A DNA stretch of 30,254 nucleotides. Origin: Priapulus caudatus. Lineage: Eukaryota; Priapulida; Priapulimorpha; Priapulimorphida; Priapulidae. The notes beneath the pieces are model-generated. The model was not told the origin of the DNA, did not search any database, and saw only the letters and a program-made list of their open reading frames with translations. The stretch lies in contig NW_014578411.1 in the NCBI RefSeq assembly GCF_000485595.1, positions 36,585 through 66,838 on the forward strand. The letters are read 5' to 3'. Shown one piece after another: positions 1 to 9,492 of this stretch. Position 1 is the first letter of the stretch, and the number at the start of each line of letters is the position of its first letter. The translations under genes and the position numbers were made by a program.

Positions 1-1041
1 GAGATTGTATCAAACGTAGGGTAGCTACAAAACAACAACAATGCTGTTTCCATGTAGGCCCTGTTTATCATACATGATACATCACTGTTAAACACACACA
101 TAATGAAAATGTAATAATCGTATACGTATATCCTATACGTACAACGTATACAGATCGTGTGATGTTAAACGTTTAACTCTCTTGCAAGCAAATTTCGAAA
201 ATAGTCTACTAATAAAATCGATTCACATCGCAAGCGCAATATGAAACATGGATCGTATGCTGTGTAATTGAATTTTGAAACATTTCTTTACATTTCCGAT
301 GTAATTAAGTGTTGAATCATTTTGAATGATTGCAATATTGTTAAACGCATTTTGAATATAATTCCTGGTGATTGGTCACCGCTATGTACAGTAAACGCAG
401 TAACTACAGTACAGTACGTACTTACAGTAAAGTATACTAAAGTGTATTGTTACTGTACTTTCAGTACAGTAAACTACAGTAAAGCCCCGCATACCATAAA
501 AAGAACATATAACATTGCCAATAGTAAGATGAAAAACGTTAAGAGAAGTTTAAGATAGGACAAGGGTAAGACAAGTGTGTCTGAAATTTCCGAGTGCTCC
601 TCTCTCATGTTTCGTATCTCATCCATTGCTTCAGAATCTATGGATTGAAAAGATTCCTACACTGGTACTATGTACGACGAATCACGGAAAAAGGTAGGCG
701 GACGTGCGGCAGTGGGAAACCGTGCATGAAAGTGACGCGAGTGGTAAAACAAATGTGACAGTTCGTGTCAGTCATGCTGAGTCTCCAGCCAACGTCATCA
801 TCAATTCAGCATATAAACGTGTGGTAACTGCAATAGAACAATGAACACTAACTCTAACCATAACCTTAACACTGAAACTGAAAATCATTAAAGAAGAATC
901 TTTGTGGAAACACTATTATATTCACGTATATACTCAGCCTATTCCTTATTGCGAGAACAGTGACATTTGTGAGGCTAATTTCTTGTATCTTTTTAATGTT
1001 GTGTCATCATTCACACATTTACCGTTATTTTGCTATTCCAG
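1..1041. other. Non-coding stretch upstream of the first LNPK exon seen
   Basis: This AT-rich sequence shows no exon that I can match to the Lunapark N-terminus, which should hold two membrane segments. The first supported LNPK exon (1042) begins in mid-codon, so this is most likely LNPK intron. Short direct repeats of a CAGTA motif occur around 385-485, and a weak telomere-like stretch (CTAACC variants) lies near 850-875. Confidence 0.5.
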
Positions 1042-1082
1042 AATTCAGGCTGGTGGAGCTGAGAGAAGAGAAACGACAGCTG
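1042..1082 (+). CDS. LNPK: LNPK exon (coiled-coil start)
   Basis: The exon follows the acceptor CTATTCCAG and ends before GTGCGT. It begins with the last two bases of a codon and then encodes FRLVELREEKRQL, which joins in phase to LEEVMEKE of the next exon, as in the vertebrate protein after the second membrane segment. Confidence 0.85.
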
Positions 1083-4000
1083 GTGCGTTCATAGCCCGCA
1101 TTAACCCTGCTAACAGTGGAATCATATTACATTACCTCATTCTCCAGAGTTAAACACAGCTGGGGGGGCAGAAACAGACAGTAGCAGCCGCCGCTAAGCC
1201 TATGAGCCATTAAAAGTCTACATCTAGTTGGTTGAGGTGATAGCGAACAAATATATGCACGTATATACTTCTATCGTATTGATAAAATACTCTTTCACTT
1301 GATTTCCAAGCTCGTCACATGTTCACTTGTTTCCGAGATAGCTCGTCGTAGCACACCCGTTCGTTTTCTTTTTCAGCTTGAAGAGGTGATGGAGAAGGAG
1401 ACATACAAAACCGCAAAAGAGATCCTGGACAAGTTTGACCCAGAACGCGCGAAGAAAATGATGGCGGTGAGAAACCTCTTGTGTTGATTTAGCTTTTTTT
1501 ATTTGATTCATACACACGCGCACGCACGCACGCACACACACACACACACACACAGATTAAACAAAACACAACCTGCACACGTGATGAAATCTCTCTTGGT
1601 CGATTCGTTGAATGTTGTTAATTTTTAATTGTTTTGTTTTTTGTTAACTCTTGTTAATTGTTCCCTAATAACTGTTCACTTGTCTTACAGGCAGAACATA
1701 AGAACGATGTGTCGCATAACACGCCCGTCGGACAAGGTAGGGGTTTGCCTTTCCCTTCACCTCGCGCTAACGGCATCCCATCTTCTGACTATGCACTAAC
1801 CTACCTGAAAACTTACTAGTTCACTCACCATCACCTCCCGGCCACACGCTTTTGCTCTTGTGGCAACACCGCTGCACACTGGTGGGCATTTTCTGTGACG
1901 TCGCCTAGGCCACGTGTCTTGCATGTCTAATGTTTGCTACTAACACCGCTAACGTCTTTTCTGGCTGCAGTGCTGTATGGATCTCCCACGCTGTACACAC
2001 CGTATGCCTATGGAACACAGCCGGGCTACATGGGTGGGTATCTCTTCTCCTTTCCGCTCGGAGGCGGTTGTTTCACTCTGCTACGGCGTGCACGGTTTAT
2101 AGGACGTTTTTTCTACCCTCCCCTCTTCTTGATTTCGTTCTCGATCTCTGGCGTGGTATTCTTTTCTTCTTCTTTTCTTCAAATTTTTTTCTTCTTTTGC
2201 TTGCACTTCTTCCTTTTCTTCTTCTTGTCATAAAAGAAGAAGTACGCGGAGATTAAGAACCCGCCTCACGTCGTTTCCTTACTTCGTTCTCAGATCTGAG
2301 ACACCGTCAGGCGTTCAGACCCGTAGCAGCGACGCCCCCTAGTGGCTACAGCGCTCCCGGCGGCTCGGCGGCGGGGGGCCGCCCCGGCACCAGCCGCGTC
2401 ACGCCGCAGCAGAGGAACGGCAGCAGCGGCAGCGGGAGAGGTGAGTATCGTGTGATCGGGGGAGAAGCGCGGAGATGAAGATGGAGAGTGACGCGGGGGC
2501 GTGAAACGCCGGAAAATTCAACATTTGTACTAGCCACTGTCTACCTACCCGATGAACCCACGATTTAACACGGTAAATTTGGAAGTTGAAAGAAAAAGTT
2601 GTAACTCTGAAGTTATCTTGAGCAGGGGGAAGCAGCATAGAACTTGGGCTCTATCTTAAGCAATTACTCCACCTACAATTTAATATAAATGTGTGTAAAT
2701 CTGTAAAGTTGAACTTTGGATACTCGACTGGAATCTGAAACTGAAAACATGCTGGATAAAATTCCATAAAACATAGATATCATTTTTGGTAATTTTTAGT
2801 CATCTTGGATGTTAACCTAGGTTGATGCCCAATTGTTGTTTTTTCATTACATGTATTAATGATATAGAGAGAGTTGGCTTCCCATATACGATGTAATCTG
2901 TAGTAAGTTCTGTAGCTCTGCATGTGAACCCCGGGAAAACAAAGAAATGGAAGAAGTAGAATCAATGGGCTTGAAATTATTACACAGCAAAAACAAATTG
3001 AAGCAGATACAGCAGAAATTGAAAAAAAAGAAATGGAAGAAGTATAATCAATAGGCTTGTAATCATTATACAGCATCGTGCATCTGTTGTTAAAAATTGT
3101 CGTTCGTCTGGGATTTCTGAATCATAGCCCTACGCGACGTTGTTGGCCAGTAGATGGAGAATAGTGTTTTGGCTAGTAGATGTTGAATTTGCGATGTTTC
3201 AGCCCCCGACACGCTCCCCGTCTCCATGGCTTCCCTTCCTTCCCTTCTGCTTGGCTGGCTGATCCAGCGTGTTTTTCCACCTACTAAACGCACGCGGCAA
3301 CCGCCACCCGCCCTCTCGCCTTCTCGGCTTCACCCCTCCTTCCTCTCAGTCGGCATTTTTTCGGGCGGCTGCGTAGGTGGCTTGTTTGGAGGAAAGCTGT
3401 CAGGAGGAAGGTGGTGGGTGTGTGAGTTGTCGTGCATTCCGGGGGCTCCAGGAACGTGCGCTCGCTCGCATTCTAGTGATCACGCACCTGTATGTTCGCA
3501 AACACGTGCGTGCACGCGTTTCGGGCATCCGTACGTGCGTGCGTGCGTGCGCGTGTGTCGTGCGTGCGTACGTGTGTGCCATTTTGTGCATCCATGCGTA
3601 CGTGCGTACGTGCGTACGTGCGTGCATGCGTGCGTGCGTATGCGCGTTTCGTGCATCCATACGTACGTGTGTGTGTGCGTGTGTCGTGCGTGCGTACGTG
3701 CGTGTGTCGTGCGTGCGTACGTGTGTGTGCGTGCGTGTGTCGTGCGTGCGTGCGTGTGTGTGCGTGCGTGCGTGCGTGCGTGTGTGTGCGTGTGTCGTGC
3801 GTGCGTACGTGTGTGTGCGTGTGTCGTAAGTTTTGATTATCCAGGCCTGAATTAAACCTCTACCGAGGGTGTGGCCTGTCTGACTTGTCTTCCTCGAAGA
3901 CGCCCTCTCCACACAGAGCGGTTAATTTATGAGGGTCCGTAGAATCCATGCCAAGCTTTGCTCGGTCATTCTTCACCACTTCATCCCATGTCTTCTTTGG

Positions 4001-7000
4001 TCTGCCTCCTCTTTTCTGCGCAACCATAAGTCATCCGCTGTCCTCAGTTTAGACTAGTGACTGCACACACATACACACAGTACTTAGTCAACTGTATTAT
4101 AGTAACACGCTTGACTTAAACTGCATGTAAGAGCAAGGGTACTCTGAATCGTATTGCCAGTGATAGTTATATTCAGTGGTGCTCTAGCTCCTCCCTTAGC
4201 CCTCCCTACACATGAAGCTGAGCAAGTTTTGATTACAAAAAAGTCATTACATTTCTTACATGATTTACAACATACAACGAGGGTTAGAGTGGTCCTGGGA
4301 CATACGATACGTCTGTAAATTACACGTCTGATATTGCCGGGTGCATTTGCGAGTTATTTTGTAATGTAGTGGCCCTAGGGGTGGCCGACTACGGTTCGAC
4401 AGACGTTGTTTCGTAATGCGTGTCCAGTAGTGGGATTCAGTTTTTGCTCCCGCCGGTGTCACAGGCAGGACGGTGATGTCGCGTAGCAGATAACAGGTAG
4501 CACCAAACGAACAGAACACAGTGAGATTCGGTTAACGGTACGGTTATATAGCTTTTATTGCGTGTTACTAGTGTACAAATGATTCCCCTGCATTTGTATA
4601 TACAGTGGACCTTCTATCGATCTCGGCTAATATTTACGCGTCGCCGGTTTCGTCTTCTTCCCTCACGTTCGTCCTTGCTTCGCGTGGACCTAAGCAGTCT
4701 CCCAGGTATCTCCCTCGTAGTTGCTCCTAGCTCTACCTAACCAGAATGCGGTTCCTCGCTGCGCTCGTTTTATTCCCCTCTCCCGTTCGGCTCTGGTTTA
4801 CACCTACCTGAAAACCTGGATATCTATCCTCTCGCTACAACGCTGCCGTTCCCTCTCTCTTCCTCTTCCTGTTTTCCTACCTAACCTCTACCTGGAAAAT
4901 AACTCTCCCTCTTTCTTTTCGTCCTTGGCTGCTTCCTCTCCTCCTTCTTCTCCTTCTTCTTCTTCCTGGACCTGTACCTAACTGCTTGCTTCTGCTCGGT
5001 GTCGTCTTCTTCTTCTTCTTCTTCTTCTTCTTCCTACCTAGACCTGAAAAGTAACGCTCACTGCTTCCTTCTTCTCCTTCCTCGTCTTTTCCCTACCTAA
5101 ACCTAACCTGGAAAATAACACACTAACTCTGCTCTGTTCGGCGCGCCTTATATACCTGTAACACGCCAGTATAAACATAACTCAGAGTGAAAGATAACAC
5201 ACATAGTTTATTCGTCCACTTCTTATTCCGCCATCTTCCAACTACCACGATCACACCACGTGACCCTTCACACGTACAGGGCGGGAACACATAGAACAAG
5301 ACTACGCGGTGTGATACATCTTTTCTCCTATATGAAAAATCACTAACCGTTATGACAGATAATAACACTGTGAGTGTGATCACACTGCGTGGAGTTTAAA
5401 CACAACCTAGTAGCCATCCCATGTATAGTCAAATCTATGTCAGCGGCCACCTCTATAGAACGGACACCTGTCTATAAAGGACACTTGTGTCATTTCTCGT
5501 TAGTGACCCTTACGTACAGATTTGACTGTATCTATTGCTTGCGATATGAATGCATGGGGAATGTTGGAATGTGACTGAGGTGTGAACTGATGTGTGAACT
5601 GAGTGTGCCTTCACACTGCAACGACGTTCATTCTTTTCGCGACTACGCGTGCTTTTTAAAAGCGACAGACGGAGTTCCATTGAAAAAAAAGGTTAAAATT
5701 TATTTTTAAATCAAAATGTATTTTTGGCCCCAAGAATGCGCGCGTGTCGCCGTGGGAGAAAGAAACCGAATAGGTTCAGTGCGGTTGCTATTAGCAACGT
5801 GGCCGAGCCGTTACCACGGCGACCGACGAAGCATCTCGTCTCCTCTCGGAGTTTTTCCGCGTGGTCATGTTTTTCACTGAGACTGGCGCCATTTGCGTCG
5901 AGCTTGGTTAGTTTCAAAGCGGCTTCAGAATCGCCGGAGTCAGACTATAAATGTTTCATCATGACAAACCCCGATATCGTTTCAGGCCTGCCCGAAAATT
6001 ATGTGCCGATCGGCCAGCGGACAGGCAGTATATTTTTGGGAGAAGGTATAATTACTAGGCTTGCTGTTGTTGCCGTTACTATAGCAACGATTGCTATAAC
6101 ATTGCTCGAAATCTTGCGGCTCATCGTGATATTTTGGTGGGCAGGGGGTTGTTTGAAGGTCGTCGGGTCAGTATTGGGCCGCTTGGATGATTAGGGCAGT
6201 GCTTCTTAAACTATCTCAGTGTCATTCACCCTCGAGTCTTTGTCACAAAATTTGCTTATGTTTTTTGGTGAGTTTCGTTCACCGCAGAATAATTTCGTTC
6301 ATAAAACCATTCAGCGGTTTAAGAAGCACTGGGTTAATTAGGGGGTCGCAGAGTCAATGTGGGTCGCGGGTTCAAGTCAAGGTTGCAGGGTCGGTTAGAG
6401 GCGACAGTGTGTTGTGGGGTTAGTAGTGTTTATTCGCAGAGCCTGAATAAGATTCCCAGCCACTCTCCCATCTCCTCACTCATTCATAATTAATTAATAA
6501 ATTAAATATTTATAAATAAAAATAAAAATTTAATATTAAATAATTTTATGAAATAAATATTTAATTAATATTTCCTAGCCAAACTGTGTATCCAGCCCTC
6601 GTTCGCTCCTGTCATATAGTAGCAACCTGTAAGCAACACATTGCTTCACTTGTTCCCCACCAGGTGGCACTCACCGGCGCGTGTGTGGAGGTCAGCTAGA
6701 GAACGACGCACGAAACCGCACGTCGACCTTTCCGTCGGACGTTCTCTTGTTTTCAGGTGGAGCCCTAATTCGACAGATGGAGCCACCAGGACGGTCGGCT
6801 GGCTATCGGCGACCCGACTTGCATGTTCTCACGTATTTCTCGCTCTCTCTCTCTCGCGTGTCTAGGTGCGCCCCCTGGACCGCCGACGCCGCGACCGATC
6901 CTGCCGCTACATCGGTCGAACGTCGACAAGCTGGTAGAGTACCTCGTGGGTGACGGTCCGGCCCAGCGATACGCTCTCATCTGCTTCAAGTGCAGCTCAC

Positions 7001-8706
7001 ACAACGGCATGGCACTGAAGGAGGAGTTTGAATATCTAGGTGCGTACGTGCGCGTGTGATCGCAGGAATGATGGGTGGAGGTGTGGACCGTGTGGTTCAC
7101 ATGTAGTGTGATGTTCTGTAATTCATAATAGTTTTCTGAAGTTTATATTTCATGTATAACATATATATATATATATATATATATATTTTTATATTTTAAC
7201 GTGCGTGTGCATGTGTCACACAGTGCGTGTGTGTAGCTTTCAGATGTGCTTACTGCTACGCGTACAACCCTGCAATGCAGTGGGATGTCTGTAATTTATA
7301 ATAACTTCATATATATTTTCTGAATTATTATCACACGTGTGTGAAATCGACTGTGTTGATTGTGTTTAGCTTTCAGATGTGCTTACTGCTACGCGTACAA
7401 TCCTGCAAGGAAGCAGCGACCCAACGCGCCCCGCATCCAGCAGCTGTCCATCCGAACCGCGCACGTACATCGTCGATCATTCGATCCGTCTTGACCACGG
7501 CGTTAAGTCTGCCAGCGACGGTCGCGCGGCGAGGGGTAGGGGGCCGGGAAGGAGGGGCGGGGGGCAGGGGTAGGGGGATGGGAGGGCAGGGTGGGGGCAT
7601 GGGAGGAGGGCTGGGCAGAGGTGGCTGGGCGCGCGAGGGGCAGGTGGGCGGACGCGGATGAGAAGCAGTGCGGGCGGGACAGTAGGGGGCAGGGTGGACG
7701 CGGTGGGAGTGGCAGGTGTGTGTATGGGCAGCGAATCCAGGGTCGTTTGTTCTCGGGAGGCAAGGATGCGCGGGCGCGTAGAGCGCAGCGTGAGGTAGGC
7801 AAGGTAGGGTAGCAGCAAGGGGTGAGCGGTGGGTAGGGGGAGCGGTCAGAGTGGCCGACAGCGAGGGGCAGGGTGGAGCAGCAAGGGGTGGGGTGGGTAG
7901 GGGCAGTGCGGGGCGGACAGGGGCAACGTGGGGACAGAGTTGGGAGAGGAGGCACACGGCAAAACAGGACATTGTTGGGAGGGTAAGGTGGGTGCAGGGG
8001 CAATGCAAAGAGGGGTCAGGGCAGGACAGGGACGGGGTAAGGCGGGGACAAGGCTGGGGCTAACATTGAATATTTATTGCTTTGCCAGGTTGGGGTAACA
8101 GGTGACTGAACTATTAGCCATATCGGAAAGTCCCCGCCGCCATATTGAGATCAGATAAGAGGGAAGACACAGCTGGACTTTCCTATCTCACTTATTCTCT
8201 TTCTCACATGCATGCAGGTTCAGACATCGACGAGGAGGAAGAGAGAAGGAAGCTTCAGGAAACCCCGGACGGCGGTGCAAAGGAAGAGAAGGAAGGAGAG
8301 GAGAACAAGGAGACGACGAAGGCAGCAAAGGATGAAGCCAGTAGAGACGCGCCTGTTGCCGCCGGTAACGACACCTCAGGTGTGTTACATCGCTCGCTCG
8401 TTCATGTGTTTATTGTCATAATGGCTCTCACGTAGTTAAACTTGGTGGCTTCTTTTTCCATCTTCTCTCTCCCTTTCTCTTGCGCCCTCTCTCTCTTTCT
8501 GTCTCTGTCCCTGTCCCCCTCTTTCTCGCTTTCTGTCCTCTTCCCCCTCTCTCCATCGCTTTTTTCTGTCTTTCTAAATAGGTATACTTGGCTCTAACTT
8601 GCGTGTTATTGCAGATGTAGCCAAACCGATGGCACCCACTACACCTACAGGTGGCACCATGAAGTCAGAACAAGTGGCGGCACCTGTCGTGGAAAACGCT
8701 TCGTGA
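1042..8706 (+). CDS. LNPK: Lunapark (LNPK) homologue, 3' part, nine exons
   Basis: Lunapark is an endoplasmic-reticulum membrane protein that stabilises three-way junctions of the tubular ER network. Proposed join: 1042-1082, 1377-1466, 1691-1736, 1971-2033, 2294-2440, 6866-7039, 7370-~7471, 8218-8379, 8615-8706. The translation shows the family hallmarks in order. First comes a coiled-coil segment with LEEVMEKETYKTAK. A Pro/Gly/Ser-rich linker follows. Then comes the Lunapark domain, with PRPILP, VEYLVGDGP, RYALIC and NGMALKEEFEY, and a split zinc finger (CFKC in exon 6, CAYC in exon 7) followed by NPARK. The tail is acidic and Glu/Lys-rich. Reading phase is continuous across every junction except the exon 7 donor, which is uncertain. 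The exons encoding the two transmembrane segments are not in the window, so the gene is 5'-partial. No frameshift is seen. It is convergent with HIBADH. Confidence 0.93.
1377..1466 (+). CDS. LNPK: LNPK exon (LEEVMEKETYKTAK)
   Basis: The exon follows TTTTTCAG and ends before GTGAGA. It has 30 complete codons and holds the most conserved N-terminal cytosolic motif of Lunapark, LEEVMEKETYKTAKEILDKF, followed by DPERAKKMMA. Confidence 0.95.
1512..1554. repeat. (CA/CG)n microsatellite
   Basis: An alternating purine-pyrimidine run (CACACGCGCACGCACG, then pure CA) in the LNPK intron. Open frames crossing it are spurious. Confidence 0.9.
1691..1736 (+). CDS. LNPK: LNPK exon (linker)
   Basis: The exon follows TGTCTTACAG and ends before GTAGGG. 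It encodes AEHKNDVSHNTPVGQ and leaves one base, which pairs in phase with the next exon. Assignment rests on splice sites, phase and position. Confidence 0.8.
1971..2033 (+). CDS. LNPK: LNPK exon (Tyr/Pro-rich linker)
   Basis: The exon follows GGCTGCAG and ends before GTGGGT. It encodes VLYGSPTLYTPYAYGTQPGY and is phase-compatible with both neighbours. The linker is variable in the family, so assignment rests on phase and splice signals. Confidence 0.75.
2160..2228. repeat. Pyrimidine-rich (CTT)-type tract in LNPK intron
   Basis: The sense strand here is almost entirely C and T (runs of CTTCTT and TTTT), shortly before the exon at 2294. It may simply be a long polypyrimidine tract or a simple repeat. 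Confidence 0.7.
2294..2440 (+). CDS. LNPK: LNPK exon (Ser/Gly/Pro-rich linker)
   Basis: The exon follows CGTTCTCAG and ends before GTGAGT, a strong donor. It encodes DLRHRQAFRPVAATPPSG and a Gly/Ser stretch with VTPQQRN, comparable to the RQRTAAQRN region of vertebrate Lunapark. It is in phase on both sides and GC-rich compared with the flanking intron. Confidence 0.85.
2941..3074. repeat. Two-copy tandem repeat, period 86
   Basis: The segment starting AAAGAAATGGAAGAAGTA at 2941 recurs at 3027 with a few substitutions (AGAATCAATGGGCTTG versus TAATCAATAGGCTTG). Confidence 0.85.
3520..3830. repeat. (CGTG/CGTA)n microsatellite, about 300 bp
   Basis: A long run of CGTGCGTG, CGTACGTG and GTGTGTCGTG units in the LNPK intron. 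All six frames look open because stop codons are rare in this alternating sequence. The Cys/Val/Arg-rich or His/Thr-rich translations are low-complexity artefacts. Confidence 0.95.
3860..4027 (-). pseudogene. LINE-type reverse transcriptase ORF, C-terminal remnant
   Basis: Read on the minus strand, the frame encodes GGRPKKTWDEVVKNDRAKLG, then MDSTDPHK and a short Arg-rich end before a TAG stop. The GRPKKTW...D...LG pattern is the conserved tail found after the reverse-transcriptase domain in many non-LTR retrotransposons of invertebrates. Only about 55 codons remain before an in-frame stop, so this is a truncated dead copy inside the LNPK intron. The LINE clade cannot be set from this fragment. 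Confidence 0.75.
4640..5120. repeat. Pyrimidine-rich degenerate tandem repeat
   Basis: The stretch is C/T-rich and repeats a motif like CTACCTAACCTGGAAAATAA at irregular spacing (around 4865-4900, 5032-5055 and 5090-5120). A (CTT)n run sits at about 5008-5032. Confidence 0.75.
5427..5536. mobile_element. Small foldback/TIR element copy
   Basis: Ends resembling ATAGTCAAATCTATGT and ACGTACAGATTTGACTGTAT are inverted relative to each other. The core CTATAAAGGACAC recurs at 9490-9592 (inverted) and 13611-13681, so this is one copy of a dispersed non-autonomous DNA element. No transposase frame is present. Confidence 0.65.
5640..6194 (+). promoter_or_regulatory. CpG-rich patch with X-box (RFX) motifs and an open frame
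   Basis: This part of the LNPK intron is less AT-rich than its flanks. It carries GTTGCTATTAGCAAC (5784-5798), GTTACCACGGCGAC (5810-5823) and GTTACTATAGCAAC (6075-6088), each close to the RFX-family X-box. An ATG-initiated plus-strand frame (from about 5961 to a stop at 6194) would encode a short protein with a hydrophobic stretch (AVVAVTIATIAITLLEIL). I recognise no family. It could be a nested promoter or first exon, or part of a repeat. Function is not shown. Confidence 0.3.
6197..6331. mobile_element. hAT-like MITE with 15-bp TIRs
   Basis: CAGTGCTTCTTAAAC at 6197 and GTTTAAGAAGCACTG at 6317 are perfect inverted repeats bounding 135 bp. The CAGTG...CACTG ends are typical of non-autonomous hAT elements. 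A clean 8-bp target duplication was not found. Confidence 0.7.
6475..6575. repeat. AT-rich block
   Basis: About 100 bp of TAATTAATAAATTAAATATTT-like sequence in the LNPK intron. No gene is seen. Confidence 0.8.
6866..7039 (+). CDS. LNPK: LNPK exon (Lunapark domain core)
   Basis: The exon follows CGCGTGTCTAG and ends before GTGCGT. It encodes GAPPGPPTPRPILPLHRS, then VDKLVEYLVGDGPAQRYALI, CFKCSSHNG and MALKEEFEYL. This is the most conserved part of the family and includes the first CxxC pair of the zinc finger, which mediates dimerisation in known Lunaparks. Confidence 0.97.
7112..7285 (+). repeat. Upstream duplicate of LNPK intron end plus start of exon 7
   Basis: The segment GCTTTCAGATGTGCTTACTG (7236-7255), continuing to about 7276, copies the start of exon 7, preceded by the same GTGTAG acceptor. 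The preceding CTGTAATTCATAATA (about 7116) matches CTGTAATTTATAATA at about 7289. Exon starts are 133 bp apart. The first copy also holds a (TA)n run at about 7160-7187. Confidence 0.9.
7237..7276 (+). pseudogene. Decoy copy of the 5' end of LNPK exon 7
   Basis: After an intact acceptor (GTGTGTAG) the copy reads AFRCAYCYAYNPA in the LNPK phase, then leaves the family sequence (MQWDVCNL) and reaches TAA within ten codons. It keeps the second CxxC of the zinc finger. It could be an inert duplication or an alternative 3'-terminal exon giving a shortened protein. Confidence 0.75.
7370..7471 (+). CDS. LNPK: LNPK exon 7 (second zinc-finger knuckle)
   Basis: The exon follows TTGTGTTTAG and encodes AFRCAYCYAYNPARKQRPNA then PRIQ, matching the family's RCAYC...NPARK..RP.AP end of the zinc finger. 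The 3' boundary is not secure. A donor at GTCGAT (7472) keeps phase with the next exon but is weak; GTACAT (7465) breaks phase. The frame stops at about 7489. Confidence 0.85.
7530..8060. repeat. G-rich minisatellite-like tract
   Basis: About 500 bp dominated by GGGGCAGGG, GGGTAGGGG and GGTGGG motifs on the plus strand, inside an LNPK intron. Many runs of three or more G could form G-quadruplexes in the transcript sense. Long frames crossing it on either strand (Pro/Leu/Cys- or Gly/Arg-rich) are composition artefacts. Confidence 0.85.
8218..8379 (+). CDS. LNPK: LNPK exon (acidic tail)
   Basis: The exon follows CATGCAG and ends before GTGTGT. It encodes SDIDEEEERRKLQET and a Glu/Lys-rich low-complexity region. 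Vertebrate Lunapark tails are likewise acidic and poorly conserved. Phase is continuous with the last exon. Confidence 0.85.
8615..8706 (+). CDS. LNPK: LNPK last coding exon
   Basis: The exon follows TTATTGCAG. With the one base left over it encodes DVAKPMAPTTPTGGT, ends in APVVENAS and then TGA at 8704-8706. This C-terminus is not conserved; assignment rests on phase and position. Confidence 0.8.
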
Positions 8707-8740
8707 AATCCTACTCCATCTTGAAAAATCGCTCCGACCA

Positions 8741-8905
8741 GCGGCCATGTTTGTGCTCAACGTTGATGGTGTCGCAGCCGTGTTTATGCGCGGTGTTGGT
8801 AGGTTGCGGCCATGTTTGTGCCTAACAATGGTGGTGCCGCAGCCACGTTTATGCGCGACACTGGTATGTTGCGGCCATGTTTGTGCTCACCGCTGGTAGT
8901 TTCGC
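8741..8905. repeat. 65-bp tandem repeat, about 2.5 copies, in LNPK 3' UTR
   Basis: GCGGCCATGTTTGTG recurs at 8741, 8806 and 8871, exactly 65 bp apart, with diverged interiors. It begins 34 bp after the LNPK stop. Confidence 0.9.
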
Positions 8906-9454
8906 TGCTGCCGTGCGCTTACGGTACACCGTCTCGCTGCGTACCCCGAGTTGATCCAGTCTGCGTAACGCGTTCCTGTATAAAGTAGAGCATCGCTAAC
9001 ATACGTCAATACCGCCTGCTCGTTGTCGCGTGTTCTTGCGTGTGCGCTTTCTTCTTCAGTTTACTGAAACAGCGCCCGTTTTAACTCGCCGTCGCTGTAG
9101 ACCAGGATTGTTGAGAACCGGGCACCTCATGTTTAGCGCTCGGTTGACACGTGGCGCCATCTATCATAGATTATCTTTGCGCATATCGTGTTTCTTTTTT
9201 TAAGATTTTGTTGTTCATTATGCCGTCTGATGACAGAGATCGTGGTTGCCATGTGTGCTGTTGTATTTATTTAAAGTCATTGGATGGTGCAAAGTGACTG
9301 CTCTTAAGTTGTTGTTATTTATTGCCTTGCATGAATGGTTTCTATGCTGTTTACAGTTTACTAGAGCGTAAGATAAGTCAGTGGTCAGACTATGATAGTT
9401 CTTGCTAGAAGCACACACACACGTGGAATAATCTGTACAGAATAAGATGGCAAT

Positions 9455-9492
9455 GATAATATATATATATATATATATATAAATATATATAC
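9455..9492. repeat. (AT)n microsatellite
   Basis: An ATATAT run of about 35 bp at the edge of the TIR-element copy at 9490. Confidence 0.9.

Larger units (their letters stand above)
2441..6865. other. LNPK: Large LNPK intron rich in repeats
   Basis: This 4.4 kb interval separates two in-phase LNPK exons. It holds a small tandem duplication (2941-3074), a (CGTG)n array, a LINE fragment, pyrimidine-rich repeats, foldback elements, a hAT-like MITE and an AT-rich block (6480-6570). An extra linker exon cannot be excluded, but none was recognised. Confidence 0.7.

Noticed and set aside
3226-3912. Long open frames on both strands with Cys/Val/Arg or His/Thr repeats
   Set aside because: They come from the (CGTG)n microsatellite, which has few stop codons in any frame. 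No domain or codon signal is present.
6345-6415. GGGTTCAAGTCAAGG looked like a tRNA B box and suggested a tRNA or SINE
   Set aside because: No A box or cloverleaf could be built upstream, and the B-box match is incomplete.
6641-6953. An extra LNPK exon starting after TTTTCAG at about 6756
   Set aside because: The frame from there does not keep phase with the clear exon at 6866, and its content has no similarity to Lunapark.
7373-8008. Pro/Leu/Cys-rich minus-strand frames over 150-211 codons
   Set aside because: They are composition effects of the G-rich plus strand, and they overlap a clear LNPK exon in antisense.
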